Assembly (NCBI GenBank): GCA_034664105.1
Contig: JAXDIH010000125.1
Location: forward strand, 1-34,193
Origin: JACVRW01 sp034664105
GTDB taxonomy: Bacteria > Actinomycetota > Thermoleophilia > Solirubrobacterales > Thermoleophilaceae
Direction: 5' to 3'
Length of the DNA: 34,193 nucleotides
The first letter of the stretch is position 1. Every line of letters starts with the position of its first letter. Made by a program: the position numbers and the translations under genes. The notes below the pieces were generated by a model. The model was not told where the DNA came from. It saw only the letters and a program-made list of their open reading frames with translations, and did no database searches. Below are positions 22,059-30,570 of this stretch, piece by piece.

Positions 22059-23140
22059 CAGGCGTTCATCTCCTCGATTACTGCGTCAGCGAATTCGCTC
22101 GTACCCACCGCCGAGGGATCGTCACGCGTCGGCTTGAGGTCGTACGTGACCTTGTCGCCCTTGCGGATCACCTCGGCGATGCCATGCTCCATCCGGTCGG
22201 CGGGCTCCGTCTCGTCGAGGTGGCGCAGCATCAGCACGCCGGACAGCAGCAGAGCGGTGGGGTTGACCTTGTTCTGGCCCTTGTACTTGGGCGCCGAGCC
22301 GTGCGTGGCCTCGAAGATGGCGCCGGTGGAGCCGATGTTCGCTCCCGGTGCCAGCCCCAACCCGCCGATCATGCCGGCGGCGAGGTCGGAGACGATGTCG
22401 CCGTAGAGGTTCGGCAGCACGATCACGTCGTACTCCTCGGGCCGCGACACCAGCTGGTTGCAGAGGTTGTCGATGATGCGGTCCTCGAACTCGATCTCCG
22501 GATGGCGCTCGGCCACGCGGCGGGCGACCTCGAGGAAGAGGCCGTCGGAGAACTTCATGATGTTGGCCTTGTGCGCCGCGGTGACCTTCTTGCGCCCGTT
22601 GGCCTTGGCGTACTCGAAGGCGGACTCGACGATGCGCTCTGAGCCGAACACCGAGATCGGCTTGATCGAGATCCCCGAATCGTCGCGGGTGGGCGAGTCC
22701 AGCTCGTCGGCGAGGAACCTGCGGAGCTTCTCCACCTCTGGTGAGCCCTGCTCGAACTCGATGCCCGCGTACAGGTCCTCGGTGTTCTCGCGGACGATCA
22801 CGATGTCGGTCTCGGGGAAGCGCGTGCGCACGCCGTCGTAGGCCTTGCACGGCCGGATGCAGCTGTAGAGGTCGAATTCCTTGCGCAGGGCCACGTTGAT
22901 CGAGCGGTGACCCGATCCGACCGGGGTGGTCGTCGGGCCCTTGATGGCGATGCCGCGCTCGCGAATCGAGTCGAGCGTGCGGTCGGGCAGGGGATTGCCC
23001 TCCTGCTCGTAGACGTCGATGCCCGCGTCCTGGAAGTCCCACTCGAACTCGACGCCGGTGGCCTCGAGCACTCGCCGGGTCGCCTCCGCGAGCTCCGGCC
23101 CTGTGCCGTCGCCCGGGATGAAGGTGACTCGATGTGTCAT
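22058..23140 (-). CDS. icd: Isocitrate dehydrogenase (short, IMDH-type)
   Basis: This enzyme converts isocitrate to 2-oxoglutarate. The 360-residue protein is shorter than the 416-residue E. coli type and resembles NAD-IDH/IMDH enzymes. Isocitrate-binding residues are present: S80 and N82 in GHRSINVALRK, plus R86 and R96. So are RENTEDLYAGIEF and the metal-binding DIVSDLAAGMIGG. Cofactor residues are mixed: the APKY motif (K285, Y286) and Y333 match NADP enzymes, but the position of the E. coli NADP-binding Arg395 appears to be Pro337. Translation uses a good AAAGGA ribosome-binding site 4 nt upstream. It lies 33 bp after the MFS gene and overlaps mdh. Confidence 0.93.
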   Translation of the reverse strand: MTHRVTFIPGDGTGPELAEATRRVLEATGVEFEWDFQDAGIDVYEQEGNPLPDRTLDSIRERGIAIKGPTTTPVGSGHRSINVALRKEFDLYSCIRPCKAYDGVRTRFPETDIVIVRENTEDLYAGIEFEQGSPEVEKLRRFLADELDSPTRDDSGISIKPISVFGSERIVESAFEYAKANGRKKVTAAHKANIMKFSDGLFLEVARRVAERHPEIEFEDRIIDNLCNQLVSRPEEYDVIVLPNLYGDIVSDLAAGMIGGLGLAPGANIGSTGAIFEATHGSAPKYKGQNKVNPTALLLSGVLMLRHLDETEPADRMEHGIAEVIRKGDKVTYDLKPTRDDPSAVGTSEFADAVIEEMNA

Positions 23141-23173
23141 TGCGTCCTTTCTCTGGTTCCGAGGCGAGAGAGA

Positions 23174-24694
23174 CTAGGCGGCGGTCATCTGGCGCGCCAC
23201 GAAGTCGCGCGAGCGGACCAGCGCGAAGGCCAGGATGCCGCCCGCGAACGCCACGACCGCGGCCACGATGAGGATCTCGTTGAGGCCGTCGATGAAGGCG
23301 CGCCGAGCCGCTTCGAGCACCGTGTCGTGCGCGCTGGGAGGCGCGGCGCGGGCGGCCGCCTGAGCGCCGCCCGAGGTGACCGCCTCCGCCAGCCGGTCCT
23401 TGACGCCCGGCGGGAGCCGCACGGCCGCCAGCGCATCGGTCAGCTTGTGGGCCACGCGGGCCTCGAACAGCGCGCCGAGACCCGCGATCCCTGTCGCGAT
23501 GCCCACTTGGCGGAACGTGCTGTTGATCCCAGAGGCCGCGCCGCTGCGGCGCGGCTCGACCACGCCGATCGCGGCCGTGGCCAGCGGCGGGTTCGTGCAG
23601 CCGATCCCGATGCCCGCCACGATGAACCCGGGCAGCAGCGTGGTCCAGTCGTCGTTGGGATCGATGCCGCTCATCAGCAGCAGCCCGGTCCCGACCAGGA
23701 TCAGCCCCGCCCCGAGGAAGGCGCGCACGGGCAGCCGCTCCGCCAGCTTGCCCGCTGCCGGCGCCACCACGAACGAGAGCACCGATACCGGCAGGAAGCG
23801 CAGGCCGGCCTCGAGCGGCGAGTACTCGAGGATGTTCTGGATGTAGAGCACGAGGTAGAGGAACATCGAGAACATCGAGGCGTGCAGCACGAAGGCCGTG
23901 ATCTGCGCGCCTGTGAAGGCCGGGATCCGGAACAGGTGCAGGTCGAGCATGGGCTGGTCGCGGTGCAGCTCGATCGCGACGAACGCCGCGAGCAGCACCA
24001 CGCACGCCGCGAGCAGGCCCACGATCAGACCGCTCCCCCAGCCCTCGGCGTTGCCCCGGATCAGCGCCAGCACCAGGCACAGCAGCGCCCCGCTGAACGT
24101 CACGAGGCCGCCCCAGTCGATGCTCGCGGTGGTGTCGCGTTCGCCCCGCGGGACGCGCAGCAGCGTCATCGCGATCGTCAGCAGGCCCACGGGGACGTTC
24201 ACGAAGAAGATCCACTCCCACCCCAGGTGCTCGGTCAGCACCCCGCCCACGAGCGGCCCGACCGCAACGGAGAACCCGGTGGTCGCGCCCCACAGACCGA
24301 ACGCGGTGCCGCGCTCGTGCGGGGCGAACTCCTGGGCGATCAGCGCCAGCGCGGTGGCGAACATCATCGCGCCGCCCACCCCCTGCACGGCGCGTGCGAT
24401 GTTCAGCATCGACGGCGTGTTGGCCAGGCCGCAGACCAGCGAGGCGGCGACGAACACGGCGATGCCCACGCTGAAGATGCGCCGCCGGCCGAGCAGGTCG
24501 CCGAGCGAGCCCGAGGCGAGCAGCAGCGTGGCCAGGCCGAGGGCATAGGCGTCCACCACCCACTGGAGGTCGGTGAACGTGCCGCCGAGGTCGCGCCGGA
24601 TGGCCGGGAGCGCGACGTTCACGATCGTGACGTCGAGGAGCAGCATGAACGTCGCCAGGCAGACGGCGAGCAGGGTCCACCACTTGGGTGCCAT
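23174..24694 (-). CDS. MFS drug exporter, DHA2 (EmrB/QacA) 14-helix family
   Basis: This is a proton-coupled multidrug or metabolite efflux protein in the inner membrane. The 506-residue chain has the expected 14 hydrophobic helices, starting WWTLLAVCLATFMLLLDVTIVNVALP with motif D1-like residues, the motif A loop GSLGDLLGRRR, and the motif C antiporter segment GPLVGGVLTEHLGW. The start is the ATG at 24694, directly before the first helix; the frame is open further upstream but that would overlap the divergent protease gene. It is the first gene of a run with icd and mdh, only 33 bp from icd. The substrate is unknown. Confidence 0.9.
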   Translation of the reverse strand: MAPKWWTLLAVCLATFMLLLDVTIVNVALPAIRRDLGGTFTDLQWVVDAYALGLATLLLASGSLGDLLGRRRIFSVGIAVFVAASLVCGLANTPSMLNIARAVQGVGGAMMFATALALIAQEFAPHERGTAFGLWGATTGFSVAVGPLVGGVLTEHLGWEWIFFVNVPVGLLTIAMTLLRVPRGERDTTASIDWGGLVTFSGALLCLVLALIRGNAEGWGSGLIVGLLAACVVLLAAFVAIELHRDQPMLDLHLFRIPAFTGAQITAFVLHASMFSMFLYLVLYIQNILEYSPLEAGLRFLPVSVLSFVVAPAAGKLAERLPVRAFLGAGLILVGTGLLLMSGIDPNDDWTTLLPGFIVAGIGIGCTNPPLATAAIGVVEPRRSGAASGINSTFRQVGIATGIAGLGALFEARVAHKLTDALAAVRLPPGVKDRLAEAVTSGGAQAAARAAPPSAHDTVLEAARRAFIDGLNEILIVAAVVAFAGGILAFALVRSRDFVARQMTAA

Positions 24695-24729
24695 GGACCC
24701 AAGTTTCCTGGATCCCCGGCGCGTACGCC

Positions 24730-24735
24730 TACCAT
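24730..24735 (+). promoter_or_regulatory. Putative -10 of the site-2 protease gene
   Basis: TACCAT lies 8 nt before the GTG at 24744, inside the 49-bp gap to the divergent MFS start. It decides the start codon of the protease. Confidence 0.45.
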
Positions 24736-24743
24736 CCAGTTCA

Positions 24744-25916
24744 GTGTTCGGAGGCAACTCCATCCGGTTGGCCCGCGTCTTCGGAATCCGGATCGGCGTG
24801 GACGTCAGCTGGTTCTTCGTCCTCTTCCTGATCATCTGGTCGCTGTCGGGCTGGTACCAGGACCTCTTCCCGGGCGACGACACGAAGGCGTTCGCGCTGG
24901 CGGTGGTGTCGGCCCTGCTGTTCTTCCTGTCGATCCTGCTGCACGAGCTCGGTCACGCCGTCGTCGCGATCCGCAACGGGATCCCCATCCTCGGCATCGA
25001 CCTGTGGATGTTCGGTGGCGTCGCCAAGCTGGGTCGCGACACCGACTCCCCCGGCGTGGAGTTCCGGGTGGCGGCGGCCGGACCACTGGTGACGCTGGCG
25101 ATCTGCGCCATCTGCTTTGGCGTGGGCACGCTGCTGTCGAGCTCGTCCACCGTGCTCGACGGAACCCGCTTCGAGCTGGTCGACATGAGCGCCGTGGTTG
25201 CCGTGCTGAATTACCTGATCACGGTCAACTTCTTCGTGCTGGTCTTCAACCTGATCCCCGGCTTCCCGCTCGACGGCGGCCGGATCGCGCGGGCGATCGC
25301 ATGGAAGCTGACCGGCGACCGCACCCGTGCCACCGTCTTCGCCGCGCGGCTCGGGCGCCTGGCCGGCTGGGGCATGGTGGCGGTCGGAGCCCTGATCCTC
25401 GCGAACTTCATCCACTTGGATTCCTTCACGGGCATCTGGCTGATCTTCATCGGGATCTTCCTGGCGCAGGCCGCCCGCTCGGCCGAGACGCAGGCCGCCT
25501 TCTCCGACCGCATCGACCACCTGCGCGTGGCCGACGTGATGGATGCCGAGCCGGTCGCGATCCCCGAAGAGCTATCGCTCGACCGCGCCCAGCGCGAGTA
25601 CTTCCTGCGCTACGGCTGGCCCTGGTTCCCGGTCGTGGACAGCACCGGCCGGCTGGTCGGAGTCGTCTCGCGGGAGGCCGTGGAGAGCGTGCCCGAGGCG
25701 GTGCGCGCCGGCCGCCCGACCGCCTCGGTGATGGCCCGCGACGACGGTGGGGACGGGCTGCGCGCCGGGCTGGAGGACCCGCTCGAGGCGCTGCTGGCTC
25801 ACGAGAGCCTGGGGCGACTTGGGGCCGTGATGGCAGTCGATGGAGACGGCGTTCTGCGCGGGATCGTGACCGTGGATGCGGTGCGTCGCGCGCTGCGCGG
25901 GGCGCTTCCGGCTTGA
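24744..25916 (+). CDS. Site-2 protease family (M50) membrane metallopeptidase with CBS domains
   Basis: This intramembrane zinc protease is 390 residues from the GTG. The active site HELGH (67-71) sits in a hydrophobic helix and the third ligand is D177 in NLIPGFPLDGGR. Six or so membrane segments occupy about 18-245. Residues about 260-390 form a pair of CBS modules (VADVMDAEPVAIPEELSLDRA, then a second repeat ending GIVTVDAVRRAL) that probably sense adenine nucleotides. The family includes SpoIVFB-like and Rip3-like proteases that cleave anti-sigma or membrane regulators. No such substrate is encoded next door. The longer frame to 24573 would overlap the MFS gene and is not favoured. Confidence 0.9.
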   Translation: MFGGNSIRLARVFGIRIGVDVSWFFVLFLIIWSLSGWYQDLFPGDDTKAFALAVVSALLFFLSILLHELGHAVVAIRNGIPILGIDLWMFGGVAKLGRDTDSPGVEFRVAAAGPLVTLAICAICFGVGTLLSSSSTVLDGTRFELVDMSAVVAVLNYLITVNFFVLVFNLIPGFPLDGGRIARAIAWKLTGDRTRATVFAARLGRLAGWGMVAVGALILANFIHLDSFTGIWLIFIGIFLAQAARSAETQAAFSDRIDHLRVADVMDAEPVAIPEELSLDRAQREYFLRYGWPWFPVVDSTGRLVGVVSREAVESVPEAVRAGRPTASVMARDDGGDGLRAGLEDPLEALLAHESLGRLGAVMAVDGDGVLRGIVTVDAVRRALRGALPA

Positions 25917-25923
25917 GCTTCCA

Positions 25924-25929
25924 TAGAAT
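25924..25929 (+). promoter_or_regulatory. Putative -10 of the sdhABE operon
   Basis: TAGAAT, 5 of 6 matches to TATAAT, lies 12 nt before the sdhA ATG and 8 bp after the protease stop. The message would have a leader of about 5 nt. Confidence 0.5.
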
Positions 25930-25941
25930 CGCCAGCGCCTC

Positions 25942-27624
25942 ATGCCGAAGCACGACGTACTAGTAATCGGAGCCGGCCTCGCCGGCCAGCGCGCAGCCCT
26001 CGCGGCGGCGGAGCACGGCGCATCCGTGGGGATCATCTCCAAGGTGCATCCCGTGCGGTCGCATTCGAACGCCGCCCAGGGGGGCATCAACGCCGCCCTG
26101 CGTGCGGAGGATTCGTGGGAGTCGCACGCCTTCGACACGATCAAGGGCTCGGACTACCTGGGCGACCAGGACGCCATCGAGATCATGTGCCGCGAGGCGC
26201 CGCAGGAGCTGCTCGACCTCGAGCACCTCGGCGTCACTTTCCACCGCGACGAGCAGGGCCGGCTGGGCACGCGGGCCTTCGGCGGCGCCTCCGCCGCGCG
26301 CACCTACTACGTGGCCGACATCACCGGCCAGGCGATCCTGCACGTGCTCTACGAGCAGCTCATGAAGTTCAGCGAGGTCCACCGCTACGAGGAGTGGTTC
26401 ACCACCGCGCTCGTGCAGGACGAGGACGGCCGCATCGCCGGCGCGATCACGCGCAACATCCGCGACGGCGCCATAGAGCTGTTCCAGGCGAAGGCCGTGA
26501 TCCTGGCCACCGGCGGCAACGGCCAGCTCTACGACCCCACCACGAATGCGCTGATCTGCACCGGGGACGGGATCGCCATGGCCTACCGGATCGGCGCCCC
26601 GCTGATGGACATGGAGATGATCCAGTACCACCCGACCACGCTGGCCGGGCTGGGGCTGCTGATCACCGAGGGGGCGCGCGGCGAGGGCGCCCACCTGTAC
26701 AACGCCCAGGGCGAGCGCTTCATGGAGAAGTACGCGCCCAACAAGATGGAGCTGGCCTCCCGCGACGTGGTCTCGCGCGCCGAGCAGACCGAGATCAACG
26801 AAGGGCGTGGCTTTCCTGACGGCACCGTCGCGCTCGACATCACGGTGGTGCCGCGCAAGCGCATCCACGAGGCCCTGCGCGAGATCGTCAACGTGGGACG
26901 CGACTTCGCCGGCGTGGACATCACGCGCGAGCCGATCCACATCAAGCCCGGCAACCACTACACGATGGGCGGCATCAGGACCGACGTGGACGGTCGCACC
27001 TCGATCCCCGGCCTCTACGCGGCCGGCGAGTGCGCCTGCGTCTCGGTGCACGGGGGCAACCGGCTCGGCGCCAACTCGCTGCTCGACACGCTCGTCTTCG
27101 GCCGCCGCTCGGGCCGCCACGCGGCCGAGGCCGTCCACGGCCTGCCGCTGCGCGAGCCGGACTTCGCGCAGCTCAAGGACGAGGAGCGGCGCATCTCCGA
27201 GATCGTGAACCGCGACGGGACCGGCCGGCGCGTGTCCGAGGTGAAGGCGGAGCTGGGCAAGGTCATGGACAAGTACGTGGCGGTGTTCCGCGACGAGGCC
27301 GGGCTGCGCACCGCCCTGGAGGACGTCCGGCGCCTCAAGGAAGAGGCCACCGATGTCGCCATCGACGACAAGGGCACGGTCTTCAACCAGGACGTGCTCG
27401 GCGCGCTCGAGCTGCAGTTCATGGTCGACAACGCCGAGGCGATCGTGCTGTCCGCGATCGAGCGCAAGGAGAGTCGCGGCGCTCAGTTCCGCACGGACTT
27501 CCCCGAGCGCAACGACGAGGACTGGCTCAAGCACATCAACGTCTCCGCGAACGGCGGCGAGCCCGAGATCTCCTACTCGGACGTGACCATGACCCAGTGG
27601 GAGCCGCAGGAGAGGACTTACTGA
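25942..27624 (+). CDS. sdhA: Succinate dehydrogenase/fumarate reductase flavoprotein subunit
   Basis: SdhA oxidises succinate to fumarate at a covalent FAD on the cytoplasmic side of complex II. The 560-residue protein has the FAD fold VLVIGAGLAGQRAALAA (7-23) and the flavinylation His41 in RSHSNAAQGGINAAL. It also has EMIQYHPTTLAG, LITEGARGEGAHLYNAQGERFM with the catalytic Arg region, and the C-terminal GIRTDVDGRTSIPGLYAAGEC and GGNRLGANSLLD motifs. It is the first gene of sdhA-sdhB-sdhE. No SdhC or SdhD membrane anchor is encoded in the window, consistent with an E-type enzyme. Confidence 0.97.
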   Translation: MPKHDVLVIGAGLAGQRAALAAAEHGASVGIISKVHPVRSHSNAAQGGINAALRAEDSWESHAFDTIKGSDYLGDQDAIEIMCREAPQELLDLEHLGVTFHRDEQGRLGTRAFGGASAARTYYVADITGQAILHVLYEQLMKFSEVHRYEEWFTTALVQDEDGRIAGAITRNIRDGAIELFQAKAVILATGGNGQLYDPTTNALICTGDGIAMAYRIGAPLMDMEMIQYHPTTLAGLGLLITEGARGEGAHLYNAQGERFMEKYAPNKMELASRDVVSRAEQTEINEGRGFPDGTVALDITVVPRKRIHEALREIVNVGRDFAGVDITREPIHIKPGNHYTMGGIRTDVDGRTSIPGLYAAGECACVSVHGGNRLGANSLLDTLVFGRRSGRHAAEAVHGLPLREPDFAQLKDEERRISEIVNRDGTGRRVSEVKAELGKVMDKYVAVFRDEAGLRTALEDVRRLKEEATDVAIDDKGTVFNQDVLGALELQFMVDNAEAIVLSAIERKESRGAQFRTDFPERNDEDWLKHINVSANGGEPEISYSDVTMTQWEPQERTY

Positions 27625-27696
27625 CGATCTGTCCTCGCATCCATGCTCGGCCATCTCGTCACACAAGTGACCCCGCCGGAAACATGACGCCTACCC

Positions 27697-28764
27697 ATGA
27701 CTGACTACAACCTCAAAATTAGACGCTACGACCCGGAGTCGGGCGAGCCCGCCTACTGGGCCGACTACGACGTCGAGCTGCCGCCCGAGCGCTCCGTGCT
27801 CGACGGCATCCTCCAGGTCAAGGACCGCGAGGACGCCTCGATCGCGATCCGCTGCTCCTGTCGCGCAGCCATCTGCGGCTCGTGCGGCGTGCGCATCAAC
27901 GGGAAGTCGGCGCTCGCCTGCAACACCCGCATCGGGGAGGCCGCCGAGGGCGCCCGCAACGGCGCGATCACCATCGAGCCGATGGGCAACATGCCGGTGA
28001 TCAAGGACCTGGTGACCGACATGGAAGCGGTCCACTGGAAGAAGATCCGCCGTGTCGTGCCCTGGCTGCTGCCGGCCGAGGAGCCGCCCGAGGACCACGA
28101 GTACATCGTGCCCCCCGAGGCCATGCTCGACGTCACCCAGACGATGGCCTGCATCCAGTGCGGCGTATGCGTGTCCGCGTGCCTGTCGCTGGAGGTGGAC
28201 CCTGAGTTCATCGGCCCGGCGGCGCTCGCGAAGGCCTACCGCTTCGTCGGCGACCCGCGCGACGGCGAGCACGAGTCCCGGCTCAAGGACCTGGCCGAGG
28301 ACCCGCACGGCATCTACGACTGCACCCACTGCTTCGCCTGCGTGGAGGTCTGCCCGAAGGACGTGGCGCCGATGAACCAGATCATGCGGCTGCGCCGCAA
28401 GGCGACCAACGACTACGAGATCAAGGACTCCAACAACGGCTACGGCCACGAGAAGGCGTTCGTCAACATCATCGAGAAGTGGGGCACGCTGTTCGAGGCG
28501 CAGCTGCTGCCGCGCTCGTTCGGCGACGGCTCGCTGCTCAAGGGGCAGCTGCGACCCGAAGGCGCGAAGCAGCTGGTGGAGAGCCTGCCCACCGCCCTGC
28601 GCGGCATCAAGTCCGGGAAGGTCAGCCCGCTCAAGGCGGTGGTGCACCCCAAGCTGCCGGATCAGAAGCAGGTGCGGCGCGTCATCAAGGAGATCGAGTC
28701 GCGCGACGAGCGCATCGAGCTCAACCTCTACATCGTCGGCGAGATGGCCGAGGAGATCGAATGA
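27697..28764 (+). CDS. sdhB: Succinate dehydrogenase iron-sulfur subunit (E-type)
   Basis: SdhB relays electrons from FAD to the membrane partner. The 355-residue protein has a [2Fe-2S] ferredoxin domain (C55, C60, C63, C75; C53 is an extra Cys) and two CxxCxxCxxxC motifs (C152-C162 and C209-C219). Standard SdhB lacks the second Cys of the last motif and binds [3Fe-4S]. Here all four are present, as in archaeal E-type enzymes reported to carry [4Fe-4S]. About 100 extra C-terminal residues also exceed the usual 240-residue length. The 72-bp gap after sdhA shows no clear terminator. The stop overlaps the next start (ATGA). Confidence 0.94.
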   Translation: MTDYNLKIRRYDPESGEPAYWADYDVELPPERSVLDGILQVKDREDASIAIRCSCRAAICGSCGVRINGKSALACNTRIGEAAEGARNGAITIEPMGNMPVIKDLVTDMEAVHWKKIRRVVPWLLPAEEPPEDHEYIVPPEAMLDVTQTMACIQCGVCVSACLSLEVDPEFIGPAALAKAYRFVGDPRDGEHESRLKDLAEDPHGIYDCTHCFACVEVCPKDVAPMNQIMRLRRKATNDYEIKDSNNGYGHEKAFVNIIEKWGTLFEAQLLPRSFGDGSLLKGQLRPEGAKQLVESLPTALRGIKSGKVSPLKAVVHPKLPDQKQVRRVIKEIESRDERIELNLYIVGEMAEEIE

Positions 28765-29666
28765 AGCTTGCTTACTGGCCCGGGTGCGTGTCCCGGGGTT
28801 TCACTCCGGAGCTGCACGGCTCGATGGCGAAGGTCGCCCCGTTGCTCGACCTCGAGCTGGTCGAGCTGGACCGCGCCAACTGCTGCGGCGCCGGCGTGAT
28901 CGCCGAGCACAACCAGGAGCTCGTCGACACCCTGAACGCGCGCACCTTCGCGCTCGCCCAGGACGTGGACGGCGCGGCCGGCATGATGAACATCTGCTCG
29001 ACCTGCCAGGGCGCGCAGTCGGAGTGCCAGGAGCGCCTGGACGCGTCGTCGTCCTACCGCGGCGAGGTCAACTCGCACCTCAAGCCCGACGGGCTCTCCT
29101 ACGAGCCCGGCAGCGACTGGTGGAACAAGAACTTCCTCTGGATCCTGGTCGAGGAGATCGGGCTGGACGCGCTGCGCGAGCGCGTCGTGCGCCCGCTCGC
29201 CGGACTGCGCATCGCGCCGTTCTACGGCTGCTACATCGTGCGTCCGACCAAGCGCCTCGGCTTCGACCAGCACCCCGGTCGCGACGAGTACCTGAACCAG
29301 GTGATCGAGGTGCTGGGCGCCGAGGCGGTCGAGTACGCCGGCGCGCGCAAGTGCTGCGGGTTCCCCGTGATCACGATGAACCGCACCACGTCGCTGCGCC
29401 AGGCCGGCCGGCACGTGGCCGATGCGATCGACGCCGGCGCGGACTGCCTCGTCACGCCCTGCCCGCTCTGCCACCTGAACCTGGACATGCAGCAGCCGGC
29501 GGCCGCCGGGTACGTGGAGCGCGACCTCGGCCTCCCCGTGCTGCACCTGCCCCAGATGGTCGGCCTGGCCCTCGGGCTGGAGCCCAAGGAGCTGGGGATG
29601 GGCAAGCACGTCGTGTCCACGAGCGACGTGCAGCGCAAGATCGCGCAGCTGGCGGCGGCGGCCTAG
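28761..29666 (+). CDS. CCG-domain subunit of E-type succinate dehydrogenase (SdhE/HdrB-like)
   Basis: The 301-residue protein has two complete cysteine-rich CCG domains: C9, CC41-42, C79 and C82 (STCQ), then C157, CC198-199, C234 and C237 (CPLC). These resemble HdrB and TfrB C-terminal domains, which bind a non-cubane [4Fe-4S] or zinc site. In E-type complex II this subunit replaces the transmembrane cytochrome b anchor and binds the membrane by amphipathic helices. Start ATG 28761 has GAGGAG 5 nt upstream and overlaps the sdhB TGA. The SdhE name here means the E-type subunit, not the small flavinylation factor of E. coli. Confidence 0.93.
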   Translation: MKLAYWPGCVSRGFTPELHGSMAKVAPLLDLELVELDRANCCGAGVIAEHNQELVDTLNARTFALAQDVDGAAGMMNICSTCQGAQSECQERLDASSSYRGEVNSHLKPDGLSYEPGSDWWNKNFLWILVEEIGLDALRERVVRPLAGLRIAPFYGCYIVRPTKRLGFDQHPGRDEYLNQVIEVLGAEAVEYAGARKCCGFPVITMNRTTSLRQAGRHVADAIDAGADCLVTPCPLCHLNLDMQQPAAAGYVERDLGLPVLHLPQMVGLALGLEPKELGMGKHVVSTSDVQRKIAQLAAAA

Positions 29667-29669
29667 AAA

Positions 29670-29702
29670 GCGAGAAGCCGACCACTTGGTCGGCTCGCTC
29701 GC
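29670..29702 (+). terminator. Terminator after the sdh operon
   Basis: AGCCGACC-ACTT-GGTCGGCT is a perfect 8-bp stem and tetraloop. Outer GCGAG (29670-29674) and CTCGC (29698-29702) extend it. It lies 9 bp after the last stop. No T-run follows. Confidence 0.6.
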
Positions 29703-29828
29703 ATAGGACGTACCCCATTTGCCGCCCCGGAAGTCTGCAAACAGAAGGTTTCCCCGCAAAGAGCAAAACGTCGCCACCCCCAGCGTGTGATCTTCGGGGG
29801 ATGCGGGGGGAGGTCATCGGCGTAACCC

Positions 29829-29874
29829 AGGGGTGACATAGTTCTCACCCCTATCCCCCATGTGGGCATACACT
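29829..29874 (+). promoter_or_regulatory. Dyad and -10 of the LuxR-type regulator gene
   Basis: AGGGGTGA-N8-TCACCCCT (29829-29852) is a perfect 8-bp inverted repeat. Its right arm falls where the -35 would lie for the -10 TACACT (29869-29874), which is 6 nt from the ATG at 29881. This looks like a repressor or autoregulator site on a leaderless promoter. Confidence 0.6.
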
Positions 29875-29880
29875 CGGCGT

Positions 29881-30522
29881 ATGCCCACCGTTGTCTCCAC
29901 CACGTTCGAGGACCTCGTGGCGATCGGACTGAAGGCGCTGATATCCGAGGACGCGAACCTCGAGCTCGTGGCCGCCGGCGTGCCGATGGACGGCGTGGAG
30001 TCGGCGATCGCTCGCCACCGACCGGACGTGGTGCTGCTCAACTTCGGGACGCTCGGCACGCCCGGGCAGGTGCTCCAGCTGCACAGGGCCCATCCCGAGA
30101 CGCGCATCGTCGTGCTCGCCAACCGCCCCACCGCCGCCGAGTGCAACCAGATGCTCTCGTTCGGCGCGACGGCGTGCCTGTCGAAGGAGACGGAGGCGCG
30201 CGACATCGTCAACGCGATCCACCTGGCATCGCGCGGGATGCACCTGCTGCCACGCTCGGCGGCCGCCGGCGGGCTGCTGACGTCGGGCATCCAGGGCGCC
30301 GAGCTGCTGACGCCGCGGGAGGCCGAGGTGCTGGAGCTGCTGCAGGACGGCGCGACCAACGCCGAGATCGCGCACGAGCTGTCGATCGGCATCGAGACCG
30401 TGCGCACCCACGCGCGCCACATCTACCGCAAGCTCGGCATCGGATCTCGCCGCGAGCTGACCCGGCTGGCCCGACAGGACCCGATCGTGGTCGACGAGGA
30501 GCGGCGGCCGGTGAGCAGCTAG
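29881..30522 (+). CDS. LuxR/NarL-family regulator with degenerate receiver domain
   Basis: The 213-residue regulator has an N-terminal receiver-like domain (about 1-115) and a C-terminal LuxR helix-turn-helix (about 143-193: LTPREAEVLELLQDGATNAEIA, then ETVRTHARHIYRKLGIGSR). The phosphoacceptor position of the receiver is Asn54 (PDVVLLNFG) instead of Asp, and the N-terminal acidic pair is missing, although the conserved Lys102 remains. It is therefore probably not controlled by a histidine kinase. The ATG at 29881 is chosen over the in-frame ATG at 29860 because TACACT lies 6 nt before it. The next gene, a membrane protein, starts 48 bp downstream and may be a partner. Confidence 0.88.
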   Translation: MPTVVSTTFEDLVAIGLKALISEDANLELVAAGVPMDGVESAIARHRPDVVLLNFGTLGTPGQVLQLHRAHPETRIVVLANRPTAAECNQMLSFGATACLSKETEARDIVNAIHLASRGMHLLPRSAAAGGLLTSGIQGAELLTPREAEVLELLQDGATNAEIAHELSIGIETVRTHARHIYRKLGIGSRRELTRLARQDPIVVDEERRPVSS

Positions 30523-30570
30523 CACCGCTCAGCAGGGGTTCAGCGGTCCCTGGCGAAACCCACGGCCGAT

